Shown piece by piece: positions 1 through 6,789 of a stretch of 15,839 nucleotides of DNA. The stretch comes from Bacteroidota bacterium (GTDB taxonomy: Bacteria; Bacteroidota; Bacteroidia; Flavobacteriales_D; Crocinitomicaceae): assembly GCA_006226555.1 (NCBI GenBank), contig SBGS01000162.1, positions 1 to 15,839 of the forward strand, read 5' to 3'. The translations under genes were made by a program, and so were the position numbers. The notes beneath the pieces are model-generated. The model worked only from the letters and a program-made list of their open reading frames with translations. It was not told where the DNA came from and searched no databases. Each line of letters begins with the position of its first letter. Positions within the stretch are counted from its first letter, which is position 1.

Positions 1-236
1 GAAAACTGGAACACCTCCATTCCACCACCAACACCCACGTACAAGATGGTAGGATCATTCACAAGATCTCTTGGATGCACTGTACTTCCACAACCATAAT
101 TCATTTCCAGCATGATAGAAGGCATATCCAAACCCGGTAGTTGCCAGACCGGCGTTGTGGTACAACACAATCCAACATCCGGCCTAAGAGCAGCCTCTTT
201 ATACACATCAACAGTAGTATTCAAGTAAGATTTCAT
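1..236 (-). CDS. arsM: Arsenosugar-pathway arsenite methyltransferase ArsM, N-terminal part (cut by window edge)
   Basis: Only the first 78 residues are inside the window; the gene continues past position 1. The protein starts MKSYLNTTVDVYKEAALRPD and carries a Cys pair (GLCC), a further Cys in NYGCG, and a glycine-rich SAM-binding loop (ILYVGVGGGME). This N-terminus matches the ArsM-type methyltransferases found beside ArsS in cyanobacteria and Bacteroidota, which methylate arsenite with SAM; the conserved cysteines are thought to bind As(III). The ATG at 236 lies three bases after the arsS stop (TAA AAA ATG), so the two are almost certainly co-transcribed and probably translationally coupled. 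There is no strong ribosome-binding site. The family call rests on a recognised N-terminal pattern and on context; the catalytic core lies outside the window, so another SAM methyltransferase role cannot be excluded. Confidence 0.75.
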   Translation of the reverse strand, partial: MKSYLNTTVDVYKEAALRPDVGLCCTTTPVWQLPGLDMPSIMLEMNYGCGSTVHPRDLVNDPTILYVGVGGGMEVFQF

Positions 237-239
237 TTT

Positions 240-1289
240 TTAAGCAGTTGTTCCACCGCAACTGGAACCGGCACCAGCCGTACATCCATAGCAATGTTGT
301 GATACAATTATATTTCGACCGGAAAATTCAGTTGGATCAAAGTCTGAAATGTGTTGCTTGGCTGAGGCAATTTTAAGGTCAAGCATCTGATTAAAATCGC
401 AATCATAGAGAAAACCATCCCAACTTACAGAGATCATACTTCTACACATCGCGTTTGAGGCGGCTACAGGATTAAAAGCATTCACTAGCTTCTCCATGTA
501 GGCATTGTAGTTATCACTAGCCACCAGATAACTCAAATATCGGGATATTGGAAGATTCGTGATCGCGAAAAGATTATTGAATACAATACCATATTGTCGC
601 GACAATCGATCCTTAAAATCTCTTTCCAAAGCGTTTTGATCCGGCGGAAGAAACGCTCCGGAAGGGTTGTATACCAAATTGATTGTTAATCCACTATTCT
701 CCTGACCGTAACCGACTTCGTTTAACATTTTAAGTGCTTCGATGCTTTTACCGAAAACACCTTCACCTCTTTGAGCATCCGTCTTACCTGCAGAATAATA
801 TGGAAGCGATGAGATCACCTCTACTTTGTGCTTTGCAAAAAACTCAGGTAGATCATGATACTTTGGATTGGCGAGTAGAATAGTCAAATTACTCCTCACC
901 ATTATTTTGCAGCCAAGAATAGATAAGGATTCTACAAACCAACGGAAATCCGGATTCATTTCAGGCGCTCCTCCGGTAAGGTCTACAGTTTTACAGGTGG
1001 ATTTGGAGATCGCATTCAAAACTTGCAACATCGTTTCTTTCGTCATGATCTCCTTGCGATCCGGTCCGGCATCAACGTGACAGTGCTTGCACACCTGATT
1101 ACACATTTTACCCACATTCACTTGAAATACGTCAAGCCCGGTAGTCGCAAACGATTGTAGTCCGGATCTTTCTAAATTTTCACGAAATGGTGTAAGTCCG
1201 GCGTTATGTAAAAGCTCCAATTGATAATCCGGCTCGGAGAAATTATTTCCCTGCGCCTTGAGTGATATATGTGATTTTACTTCACTCAT
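240..1289 (-). CDS. arsS: Arsenosugar biosynthesis radical SAM protein ArsS
   Basis: Radical SAM enzyme of about 349 residues. The 4Fe-4S motif is CNQVCKHC (Cys63, 67, 70: CxxxCxxC), followed by HVDAGP. Downstream is a WDG/CDFNQMLD segment, and the C-terminus is Cys-rich (HCYGCTAGAGSSCGG). These are hallmarks of the ArsS family, in which some members have selenocysteine in the C-terminal tail; here the tail is read entirely with Cys codons and no in-frame UGA. ArsS is thought to add a SAM-derived 5'-deoxyadenosyl group to dimethylarsenite on the way to oxo-arsenosugars. A GTG at 1292 would add one residue, but the ATG at 1289 is preferred: it overlaps the upstream gene's TGA by one base (TGATG), a typical reinitiation junction. 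It lies between the peroxidase-like gene and arsM, the expected pathway neighbours. Confidence 0.92.
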   Translation of the reverse strand: MSEVKSHISLKAQGNNFSEPDYQLELLHNAGLTPFRENLERSGLQSFATTGLDVFQVNVGKMCNQVCKHCHVDAGPDRKEIMTKETMLQVLNAISKSTCKTVDLTGGAPEMNPDFRWFVESLSILGCKIMVRSNLTILLANPKYHDLPEFFAKHKVEVISSLPYYSAGKTDAQRGEGVFGKSIEALKMLNEVGYGQENSGLTINLVYNPSGAFLPPDQNALERDFKDRLSRQYGIVFNNLFAITNLPISRYLSYLVASDNYNAYMEKLVNAFNPVAASNAMCRSMISVSWDGFLYDCDFNQMLDLKIASAKQHISDFDPTEFSGRNIIVSQHCYGCTAGAGSSCGGTTA

Positions 1290-1621
1290 CACATGGATAA
1301 GTCCTTGTATTTGTTCATCATTTGAACACCATGAACAAGACTTGCCCCACCACGAATTGCGGCTGCTACATGCACAGCTTCCATCATCTGTTCTTCATCA
1401 CAACCTTGCTCCATCGAATCCTCTGTGTATGCATCAATACAATAAGGACATTGAACAGCGTGTGCAACCGCTAAAGCGATCAGTGCCTTTTCTCTTTTTG
1501 TCAATGCTCCATCTTTGAATACAGCACCATAATACTCGAAATATTTTTCTCCGAGTTCCTTTTGAAATTCCGTGATCTTTCCAAACTTTTTAAGGTCTTT
1601 CGGGTCGTAATAAGTCTCCAT
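1289..1621 (-). CDS. Arsenosugar biosynthesis-associated peroxidase-like protein (AhpD/carboxymuconolactone decarboxylase fold)
   Basis: Small all-helical protein of 110 residues. The AhpD/CMD-type redox motif is CPYC (Cys58, Cys61) followed by IDAYT, with an upstream Glu in LTKREKALIALA and a conserved His-Gly near the C-terminus (LVHG). This is the compact peroxidase-like protein usually found with ArsS/ArsM. Its exact role in arsenosugar formation is not established; a thiol-redox function is inferred from the CxxC. The ATG at 1621 follows an A-rich AAAGGA stretch, a passable ribosome-binding site for this genome. The TGA stop shares one base with the arsS ATG. It is the first gene of the arsenosugar trio and starts 42 bases after the CPBP protease gene stops. 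Confidence 0.88.
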   Translation of the reverse strand: METYYDPKDLKKFGKITEFQKELGEKYFEYYGAVFKDGALTKREKALIALAVAHAVQCPYCIDAYTEDSMEQGCDEEQMMEAVHVAAAIRGGASLVHGVQMMNKYKDLSM

Positions 1622-1663
1622 TCCTTTTTTTTATAAAAATAAGATGTACTTGAGATAAGTCTT

Positions 1664-2545
1664 TTATACCCTTGTACTTTTTTTCCACTTATATATTCTC
1701 GCATAAGTGAAAAACAATATCGGCTGAAGAACGGCAATTACAAGAAGACTATCCCATCCAAAAACAGGTAGGGATCGATCGATCATTAGAGCATCGGTTT
1801 GTAATGCCTGCCAGTCATTTGTCAAAATAAGTACCCCAAACAGGTTGTTCGCAAAATGATATCCCATTCCAAGCTCCATTCCATCATCGTAATGCGTTAA
1901 CAAACCTAAGAAAACACCTGTCATGATATAATATACCAACACTCCATTGCCCAATACATCTACCTCAGGATTACCGGCATGTGACATTCCAAAAAGTAAA
2001 CCCACTAGTAAAACTGCCAATATAGGATTCAATCCAATTCTACCCAGGCCCTGAAATAAAAAACCTCTGTAAAAAAGATCTTCTGCTGCCGTTTGAAATG
2101 GTAAAATGAAAAAACTGATCAAGATCAAAGGTATAAACCGTGACCAATCCAGATTTAATTCAATTGCTGAGCCCGTACCAATCGAAATTGCCAGTAATAT
2201 GACCATGATAGCAAGCCAAATGGATGCAGACAAAGCAAAACGTCCCCAGTCGAACCGATCTCGTGAAGTGAATACAGTTATGAGTCTTCTTTTATGAAAT
2301 GTTCTCAATGAGAATAATAATGCTGCCAATGCACTTATGAATGGCACCATCAACAGCCATAGAATGACATTTCTACTGACATTCTTAGGTATGTACATCA
2401 ACGAAAAACCAAAGAACTTTGTAGCAAATAACTCAGCTATCACTTGCCCCACGACCAATCCTAGCAGTACGATCGTAATGGTAAGCAAGTAGGTGCCGAA
2501 ATTTGCCCTTTCCTCGTTTGCTGAATGAAAAAAACTGCCCTCCAT
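1664..2545 (-). CDS. CPBP-family intramembrane metalloprotease (CAAX protease/Rce1-like)
   Basis: Polytopic membrane protein of 293 residues with several hydrophobic segments (about residues 18-50, 60-80, 105-125, 138-152, 172-190, 200-218 and a last one near 265-285). The three CPBP active-site motifs are present: E155-D156-x3-R160 (EDLFYRG; an EE/ED-xxxR variant), FGMSH (Phe185, His189) and HFANN (His230, Asn234). Prokaryotic relatives cleave peptides or proteins within the membrane; the substrate here is unknown. I prefer the ATG at 2545 over the TTG at 2548 because the ATG overlaps the dnaJ stop as TGATG, which suggests coupled translation. Placement directly after grpE-dnaJ suggests co-expression in protein-quality stress. 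It ends in a basic tail (KWKKSTRV). Confidence 0.85.
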   Translation of the reverse strand: MEGSFFHSANEERANFGTYLLTITIVLLGLVVGQVIAELFATKFFGFSLMYIPKNVSRNVILWLLMVPFISALAALLFSLRTFHKRRLITVFTSRDRFDWGRFALSASIWLAIMVILLAISIGTGSAIELNLDWSRFIPLILISFFILPFQTAAEDLFYRGFLFQGLGRIGLNPILAVLLVGLLFGMSHAGNPEVDVLGNGVLVYYIMTGVFLGLLTHYDDGMELGMGYHFANNLFGVLILTNDWQALQTDALMIDRSLPVFGWDSLLVIAVLQPILFFTYARIYKWKKSTRV

Positions 2546-3657
2546 CAATGGAACATGTCTTTCATTCTTTGAAAGAATCCCTTGTCGTTGTGGTCAGGCT
2601 TTGGCTCAAAATTAGGACTCTTGCGAAGTTTTTCCAGCAGCTCTTTTTCCTCACTACTTACTTTTTTCGGAGTCCATACATTTATATGCACGAAAAGATC
2701 CCCACTACCATAACCCTGGAGCACCGGAAGACCTTTACCTTTAAGCCTTAGCAACTTACCGCTTTGAGTACCCGGTTCTATTTTGATCTTCGCTTTACCT
2801 GAAACAGTTGGGATCTCGATCGAAGAACCAAGCACTGCATCAACAAAATTTACGTAGGCATCATAGTGTAAGTGATCCCCATCTCTTCGCAGATTCTCAT
2901 CAGGAATCTCTTCAACGACAACGATAAGATCACCAGGTATTCCGTCAAACGGACCTGCATTTCCTTTTCCTGTAACGCTTAGCTGCATCCCGTCCATCAC
3001 ACCTGCAGGAATATCCAACTCAATGACTTCTTCTTGTCTAACCAAACCGTTTGCATCTGCATCAGCCGGTTTCTTATCGATCATTTTACCTGCACCCTTA
3101 CAAACATTACATGTCGTCTGCGTTTGCATTGCACCTAAAAAGGTTTGAGATACACGCGTTATTCGACCGGTACCATTACATGCCGAACAAGATTTGAATG
3201 TCACGCCGCTGGCGTTTACCAGTTTGTTTACTTTTATTTTCTTATGCACTCCCTCTGCAATCTCCTGGAGTGTAAGCTTCATTTTTACCCTAAGATTGGT
3301 TCCTTTCACAACCCTTGGTCCACCTCTGCTCCCTCCAAATGAACCACCTCCAAACGCTCCTCCAAAGATGTCTCCGAATTGAGAGAAGATGTCATCCATA
3401 TTCATTCCTCCGCCGTAACCTCCGGCTCCACCCATTCCGGCATGACCAAACTGATCATATCTTGAGCGTTTCTCGCTGTCACTCAAAACCTCATATGCTT
3501 CCGCAGCTTCTTTGAATTTTTCCTCCGCAGCCGGATCGCCCTGATTTTTATCCGGGTGATATTTTAATGCCAGCTTTCTGTAGGCCTTCTTTATCTCCGC
3601 ATCGGACGCACCCCGAGCAACGCCTAGTACCTCATAATAATCTCTCTTCTCACTCAT
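2545..3657 (-). CDS. dnaJ: Chaperone DnaJ (Hsp40, class I-like with a single remaining zinc site)
   Basis: DnaK co-chaperone of 370 residues. It has an N-terminal J domain (about 5-70) with HPD at 34-36, a Gly/Phe-rich linker (about 74-113), a cysteine-rich region, and C-terminal substrate-binding beta domains (from about 200). Canonical class I DnaJ carries four CxxCxGxG motifs forming two zinc sites. Here only two are present: CSACNGTG at 157-164 and CNVCKGAG at 183-190. By spacing these correspond to motifs 2 and 3 (zinc site II); motifs 1 and 4 are absent, and motif 4 is replaced by an ADADANG segment. Otherwise the length and C-domain (including the dimer-end region) look normal. The ATG at 3657 lies nine bases after the grpE stop. 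The TGA overlaps the start of the CPBP protease gene. Confidence 0.96.
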   Translation of the reverse strand: MSEKRDYYEVLGVARGASDAEIKKAYRKLALKYHPDKNQGDPAAEEKFKEAAEAYEVLSDSEKRSRYDQFGHAGMGGAGGYGGGMNMDDIFSQFGDIFGGAFGGGSFGGSRGGPRVVKGTNLRVKMKLTLQEIAEGVHKKIKVNKLVNASGVTFKSCSACNGTGRITRVSQTFLGAMQTQTTCNVCKGAGKMIDKKPADADANGLVRQEEVIELDIPAGVMDGMQLSVTGKGNAGPFDGIPGDLIVVVEEIPDENLRRDGDHLHYDAYVNFVDAVLGSSIEIPTVSGKAKIKIEPGTQSGKLLRLKGKGLPVLQGYGSGDLFVHINVWTPKKVSSEEKELLEKLRKSPNFEPKPDHNDKGFFQRMKDMFH

Positions 3658-3666
3658 ACTGCCATT

Positions 3667-4209
3667 TTATTGCGCAACAACGACTTTTGCGTATCGTATT
3701 ACCTTATCATGCAGAAAATAACCTTTCTCCACATCATCAACGATCTTTCCTGATTTGTCTTTGTCTTCCGCAGGAACATTTGCGATCGCTTCGTGTAATT
3801 CACTATCGAATGGTTCACCAATACTTTGCATTGGTTTCAACCCTTTTGCCTCCAGATTAGACTTAAGTTTGTTATAGATCAAATGGAAACCTTCCTTGAT
3901 TGATTCCATATTGTCTACCTTGTCATTATTCTCGATCGCACGTTCAAAATCATCCATTACAGGTAAAAGGTCCTTTAAAACCCCTTCACTAGCCGATGAA
4001 ATAATATCCAGTTTCTCCTTAGTTGTTCTTCTTCTGTAATTGTCAAATTCGGCATGCAGACGCAAGTACTTATCGTTCAATTCATTGTACTTGTTCTGCA
4101 ATTCTGTCAATGGATCCAATTTTGAAGACTCTTCAACATTTTCATTACCAACATTTTCAGCTTGTTCTTCAGCCTTTGTGTCCTCGTTAAATTCTTTATC
4201 CTTTGCCAT
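3667..4209 (-). CDS. grpE: Nucleotide exchange factor GrpE
   Basis: GrpE releases ADP from DnaK and works with DnaJ. The predicted protein is 180 residues from MAKDKEF. It has an acidic, low-complexity N-terminus (about 1-40), a long heptad-like helix (about 45-110, with YRRRTTKEK) and the C-terminal beta-wing signature (GYFLHDKVIRYAKVVVA, close to the GYxLxDRVIRPAxV consensus). The reading frame stays open 13 codons further upstream to an ATG at 4248, but those residues (MAISLTLALKKCN) do not resemble GrpE and overlap the promoter-like element, so I use the ATG at 4209. First gene of grpE-dnaJ-CPBP; dnaJ starts nine bases after its stop. A promoter-like TATCTTTG and TTGTC repeats lie upstream, consistent with heat-shock control. 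Confidence 0.95.
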   Translation of the reverse strand: MAKDKEFNEDTKAEEQAENVGNENVEESSKLDPLTELQNKYNELNDKYLRLHAEFDNYRRRTTKEKLDIISSASEGVLKDLLPVMDDFERAIENNDKVDNMESIKEGFHLIYNKLKSNLEAKGLKPMQSIGEPFDSELHEAIANVPAEDKDKSGKIVDDVEKGYFLHDKVIRYAKVVVAQ

Positions 4210-4233
4210 ATTACATTTTTTTAGTGCGAGCGT

Positions 4234-4241
4234 CAAAGATA
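4234..4241 (-). promoter_or_regulatory. Candidate -7 promoter element of grpE-dnaJ
   Basis: On the minus strand this reads TATCTTTG, an exact match to the Bacteroidota housekeeping -7 consensus TAnnTTTG. It lies 25 bases upstream of the preferred grpE ATG, giving a leader of roughly 18 bases. No TTTG/TTG is found at the usual -33 distance; a GACA-N3-TGTC palindrome occupies that position instead. Function is inferred from consensus and placement only. Confidence 0.5.
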
Positions 4242-4261
4242 TTGCCAATCCTGAAAAATAG

Positions 4262-4306
4262 GACAGTTTGTCGGCTTGTCAGAAAAATAAAAGAAATATT
4301 GTCAGA
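4262..4306 (-). promoter_or_regulatory. TTGTC repeats and GACA-N3-TGTC palindrome upstream of grpE (candidate stress operator)
   Basis: On the plus strand, TTGTC occurs at 4268, 4276 and 4299, the last two as TTGTCAGAA/TTGTCAGAAT-like copies exactly 23 bases apart. The first copy is one arm of a short palindrome, GACAGTTTGTC (4262-4272). The palindrome covers the -33 position relative to TATCTTTG at 4234-4241, and the other copies lie further upstream. This is the only non-coding DNA between the TlpA-like gene and grpE. A regulator-binding role in chaperone expression is my inference; I do not recognise it as a named element such as CIRCE. Confidence 0.4.
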
Positions 4307-4315
4307 ATAGCTACC

Positions 4316-4816
4316 TTATTTGAGCTCTTCGTCCAATTTAAGATGTAAACCAAGCCCTCTGAGCTCCTGACCTTTCGCAATGATCTCTCCTTTACCATTA
4401 ACAAGAAAAGCAGTTGGAATAGATGTGACACCGTAACGCGATGCTGCTTCATTCTTTTCGTCCCATCCGTGATTTTTCCAGATAAGCCCGTCAGATTTTA
4501 TTGCCTGCACCCATGGTTCCTTTTTTCGATCGAGTGAAACGCTGAATACCTCAAAACCTTTAGCAGTCTTAAACTTTGATTTATGATATTTGTTAAAGGC
4601 TTCAACGACGTTAGGGTTTTCACGGCGACATGGTCCACACCATGAAGCCCAAAAGTCTATCAGAACCATTTTTCCCTTAAGTCTGGACAACCTGATCTCC
4701 TTACCATTTGGATCTGTAAGTACGATATCAGGGGCTTGTTCACCCTTCATTACACCCGAAGGTGCAAAACCCATCAGCAAGGAGAGTGAAAACGATATGA
4801 AGAGCAGTTTAACCAA
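4316..4816 (-). CDS. Exported TlpA/ResA-like thioredoxin-fold protein
   Basis: Protein of 166 residues with a hydrophobic N-terminal signal (about 3-18), a TlpA/AhpC-TSA-type thioredoxin fold, the redox motif WCGPC (Cys60, Cys63) in FWASWCGPC, and a cis-proline loop (TSIPTAFLV). Likely a periplasmic or envelope thiol-disulfide oxidoreductase; its partner is unknown. The start is unusual. The best start is TTG at 4816, which gives a complete signal sequence (MVKLLFISFSLSLLMGFA) and overlaps the 3' end of murA by eight bases. The next ATG, at 4774, would remove most of the hydrophobic core. Either way it is the last gene of the purL-DUF4290-murA run. Export to the periplasm is inferred from the signal-like N-terminus; a lipobox is not evident. 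Confidence 0.85.
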   Translation of the reverse strand: MVKLLFISFSLSLLMGFAPSGVMKGEQAPDIVLTDPNGKEIRLSRLKGKMVLIDFWASWCGPCRRENPNVVEAFNKYHKSKFKTAKGFEVFSVSLDRKKEPWVQAIKSDGLIWKNHGWDEKNEAASRYGVTSIPTAFLVNGKGEIIAKGQELRGLGLHLKLDEELK

Positions 4817-6116
4817 TTCTTCGAATATCCGCTCCTAAATTGTTCAATCGTATATCGATGTCCTGATATCCGCGATCAATTTGCTCAATATTATGAATGA
4901 CGCTCTTACCTTCGGCAGATAGGGCCGCAATTAATAATGAAACTCCTGCCCTGATATCCGGAGAAGTCATCTGAATCCCTCTAAGCTGTTGCATGTGATC
5001 AAGTCCGATCACTGTTGCTCTGTGCGGATCGCATAAAATGATCTGCGCTCCCATATCGATCAGCTTATCTACGAAGAACAAACGAGATTCGAACATCTTT
5101 TGATGAATCAAAACGCTTCCTTTCGCCTGAGTAGCTACAACAAGAATGATGGACAGAAGATCTGGAGTAAAACCTGGCCATGGCGCATCTGCGATCGTCA
5201 TAATAGAACCGTCTATAAAAGATTCGATCTCATAGTGCTCCTGAGCAGGGATAAACATATCATCCCCTTTTCGCTCTATCTTGATACCAAGTTTTCTAAA
5301 TACATTCGGAATAATTCCAAGATTCTCCCACGATACATCTTTGATTGTGATCTCAGAACCGGTCATTGCTGCCAATCCAATGAAAGATCCAATTTCGATC
5401 ATATCCGGAAGAATGCGGTGGTAGCACCCTTTAAGTGACTTAACTCCTTTTATTATCAACAAGTTAGACCCTATACCGGAGATCTTTGCTCCCATGGAAT
5501 TGAGCATTTTACAAAGCTGCTGTAAGTACGGTTCACAGGCTGCATTGTAGATTGTGGTCTCACCTTCTGCTAAAACAGCAGCCATCACAACATTCGCAGT
5601 TCCTGTTACCGATGCTTCATCAAGGTGAATATAGGTTCCCTTCAGTTTTTTTGCTTCCACGGAATAAAAATGCTCTCCCGCATCGTAATTGAACTTGGCC
5701 CCAAGCATTTTGAAACCTTCGAAGTGTGTATCCAATCTTCTTCTACCGATCTTGTCACCTCCCGGTTTTGGCAAATAACCAACACCGAACCTTGCAAGAA
5801 GGGGTCCTACGATCATCACCGACCCTCTAAGGGAGCTGGCGCGATTTTTAAAATCTTCGGTTTTCAAATAATCCAGATCAATCTCTTTTGCCTGGAAAAT
5901 ATAGGTACCCTTCTCTACTTTTTCGATCTTAACCCCCATCGCTTGCAGCAAGCTGATCAGCTTATTGACATCTACGATGTCCGGGATATTTGAGATGGTA
6001 ACTTTATCAGCGGTTAGTAAAGGGGCACAAAGTACCTGTAATGCTTCATTTTTCGCTCCCTGTGGGATTAATTCTCCTTTCAACGGCTTTCCACCGTGGA
6101 TTTCAAATGACGCCAT
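4809..6116 (-). CDS. murA: UDP-N-acetylglucosamine 1-carboxyvinyltransferase MurA (Asp variant)
   Basis: Catalyses the first committed step of peptidoglycan synthesis, transfer of enolpyruvate from PEP to UDP-GlcNAc, in the cytoplasm. Length 435 residues, normal for the family. Visible family residues: Lys22-Asn23 in GAKNEAL, the PEP-binding Arg126 in the active loop, the catalytic-type Asp in GFTPDL, and IDRGY near the C-terminus. The active loop reads PGGDKIGRRRLDTH: Asp121 stands where the Escherichia coli enzyme has Cys115, the residue alkylated by fosfomycin. Asp at this place is known in naturally fosfomycin-insensitive MurA (for example in mycobacteria and chlamydiae). The ATG at 6116 directly follows the DUF4290 stop with no gap (TAAATG), so translation is likely coupled. 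It overlaps the TlpA-like gene by eight bases. Confidence 0.96.
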   Translation of the reverse strand: MASFEIHGGKPLKGELIPQGAKNEALQVLCAPLLTADKVTISNIPDIVDVNKLISLLQAMGVKIEKVEKGTYIFQAKEIDLDYLKTEDFKNRASSLRGSVMIVGPLLARFGVGYLPKPGGDKIGRRRLDTHFEGFKMLGAKFNYDAGEHFYSVEAKKLKGTYIHLDEASVTGTANVVMAAVLAEGETTIYNAACEPYLQQLCKMLNSMGAKISGIGSNLLIIKGVKSLKGCYHRILPDMIEIGSFIGLAAMTGSEITIKDVSWENLGIIPNVFRKLGIKIERKGDDMFIPAQEHYEIESFIDGSIMTIADAPWPGFTPDLLSIILVVATQAKGSVLIHQKMFESRLFFVDKLIDMGAQIILCDPHRATVIGLDHMQQLRGIQMTSPDIRAGVSLLIAALSAEGKSVIHNIEQIDRGYQDIDIRLNNLGADIRRIG

Positions 6117-6758
6117 TTATTTCTTGTATTTCTTCTGGTTCTTTTTATTTCGATTCGGTCTTCTACCCGTGTTCTTATTGTTATTGTTGTTGTTAAGACC
6201 GAGTGATCGCAGCATTTGATTGGTGCTTGTCAGATCCTCATCCGGGTTTTCTATCTGTAGCACACCGTGCGACAGCTCTTTCATCTGCTGAGCGATCACA
6301 TGATTTTCTACTGTATTGTTGTTGTGAACAAGAAACTGCTTTTTCATAAAGTTCCCCATCTTGTCTTTGATGTAGTCCTTCTCTTCTTCACTCATTTCCT
6401 TGGCAGACTCAAGAATACGTTGGGTATACTGTCCGTAATGCCCATATCGGATCCTACTTTTCGGATAAGGCATTTGATTTGGTTTTTCCTCCAGCACCTC
6501 TCTTTTCGGCTTTTCGTATGGTGAATCCACATCTAACTGGAAATCACTCATAATAAACAAATGCGTCCATAGCTTGTGTCGATAATCATCAACATCACGC
6601 AAGTGCGGATTTAACTGCCCCATTACTTCAATGATCGCAAGGGCCGCTCTATTGCGTTCATTACGATCTTCGATCTCCATTGCGTGACGGATCATGTTCT
6701 GAACATTTCTTCCATACTCCGGCAACAACATTTTACCTCTTGAAGTATTATACTGCAT
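6117..6758 (-). CDS. DUF4290 domain-containing protein
   Basis: Conserved Bacteroidota protein of unknown function, about 213 residues from MQYNTSRGKMLLPEYGRN, the recognisable beginning of this family. The frame is open upstream to a TTG at 6812 inside purL, but the extra 18 residues do not look like family sequence, so I take the ATG at 6758 (31 bases after the purL stop). The body is predicted mostly helical and charged, with no signal peptide or membrane segment, so probably cytoplasmic. The C-terminus is low-complexity: six consecutive Asn (codons at 6177-6194) followed by a basic Lys/Arg/Asn tail ending KKYKK, which could bind nucleic acid or a polyanion (inference). It abuts murA without any gap, and this tight packing suggests a housekeeping role linked in expression to murA. 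Confidence 0.88.
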   Translation of the reverse strand: MQYNTSRGKMLLPEYGRNVQNMIRHAMEIEDRNERNRAALAIIEVMGQLNPHLRDVDDYRHKLWTHLFIMSDFQLDVDSPYEKPKREVLEEKPNQMPYPKSRIRYGHYGQYTQRILESAKEMSEEEKDYIKDKMGNFMKKQFLVHNNNTVENHVIAQQMKELSHGVLQIENPDEDLTSTNQMLRSLGLNNNNNNKNTGRRPNRNKKNQKKYKK

Positions 6759-6789
6759 TTCGGGTGCTATTATGATTTCTTCCAAACTA

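Noticed and set aside
240..300. Possible selenocysteine in the ArsS C-terminal tail
   Set aside because: The family includes selenoproteins, but here the SSCGG tail uses a Cys codon and the frame ends in a normal TAA with no in-frame TGA.
1622..1663. Possible terminator between the CPBP gene and the arsenosugar genes
   Set aside because: Only a four-base inverted match (ACTT/AAGT) is present, too short and AT-rich to call a terminator.
4210..4248. Thirteen-residue N-terminal extension of GrpE
   Set aside because: The extra residues are hydrophobic, unlike GrpE, and would place the start codon inside or upstream of the promoter-like element.
5100..5438. Plus-strand open frame of 112 codons inside murA
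   Set aside because: Antisense to well-conserved murA sequence, no family resemblance, no promoter or ribosome-binding site.
6177..6194. Trinucleotide repeat as a phase-variation tract in DUF4290
   Set aside because: The six Asn codons are a mixed AAC/AAT run; a change in three-base units would not shift the frame, so switching is not expected.
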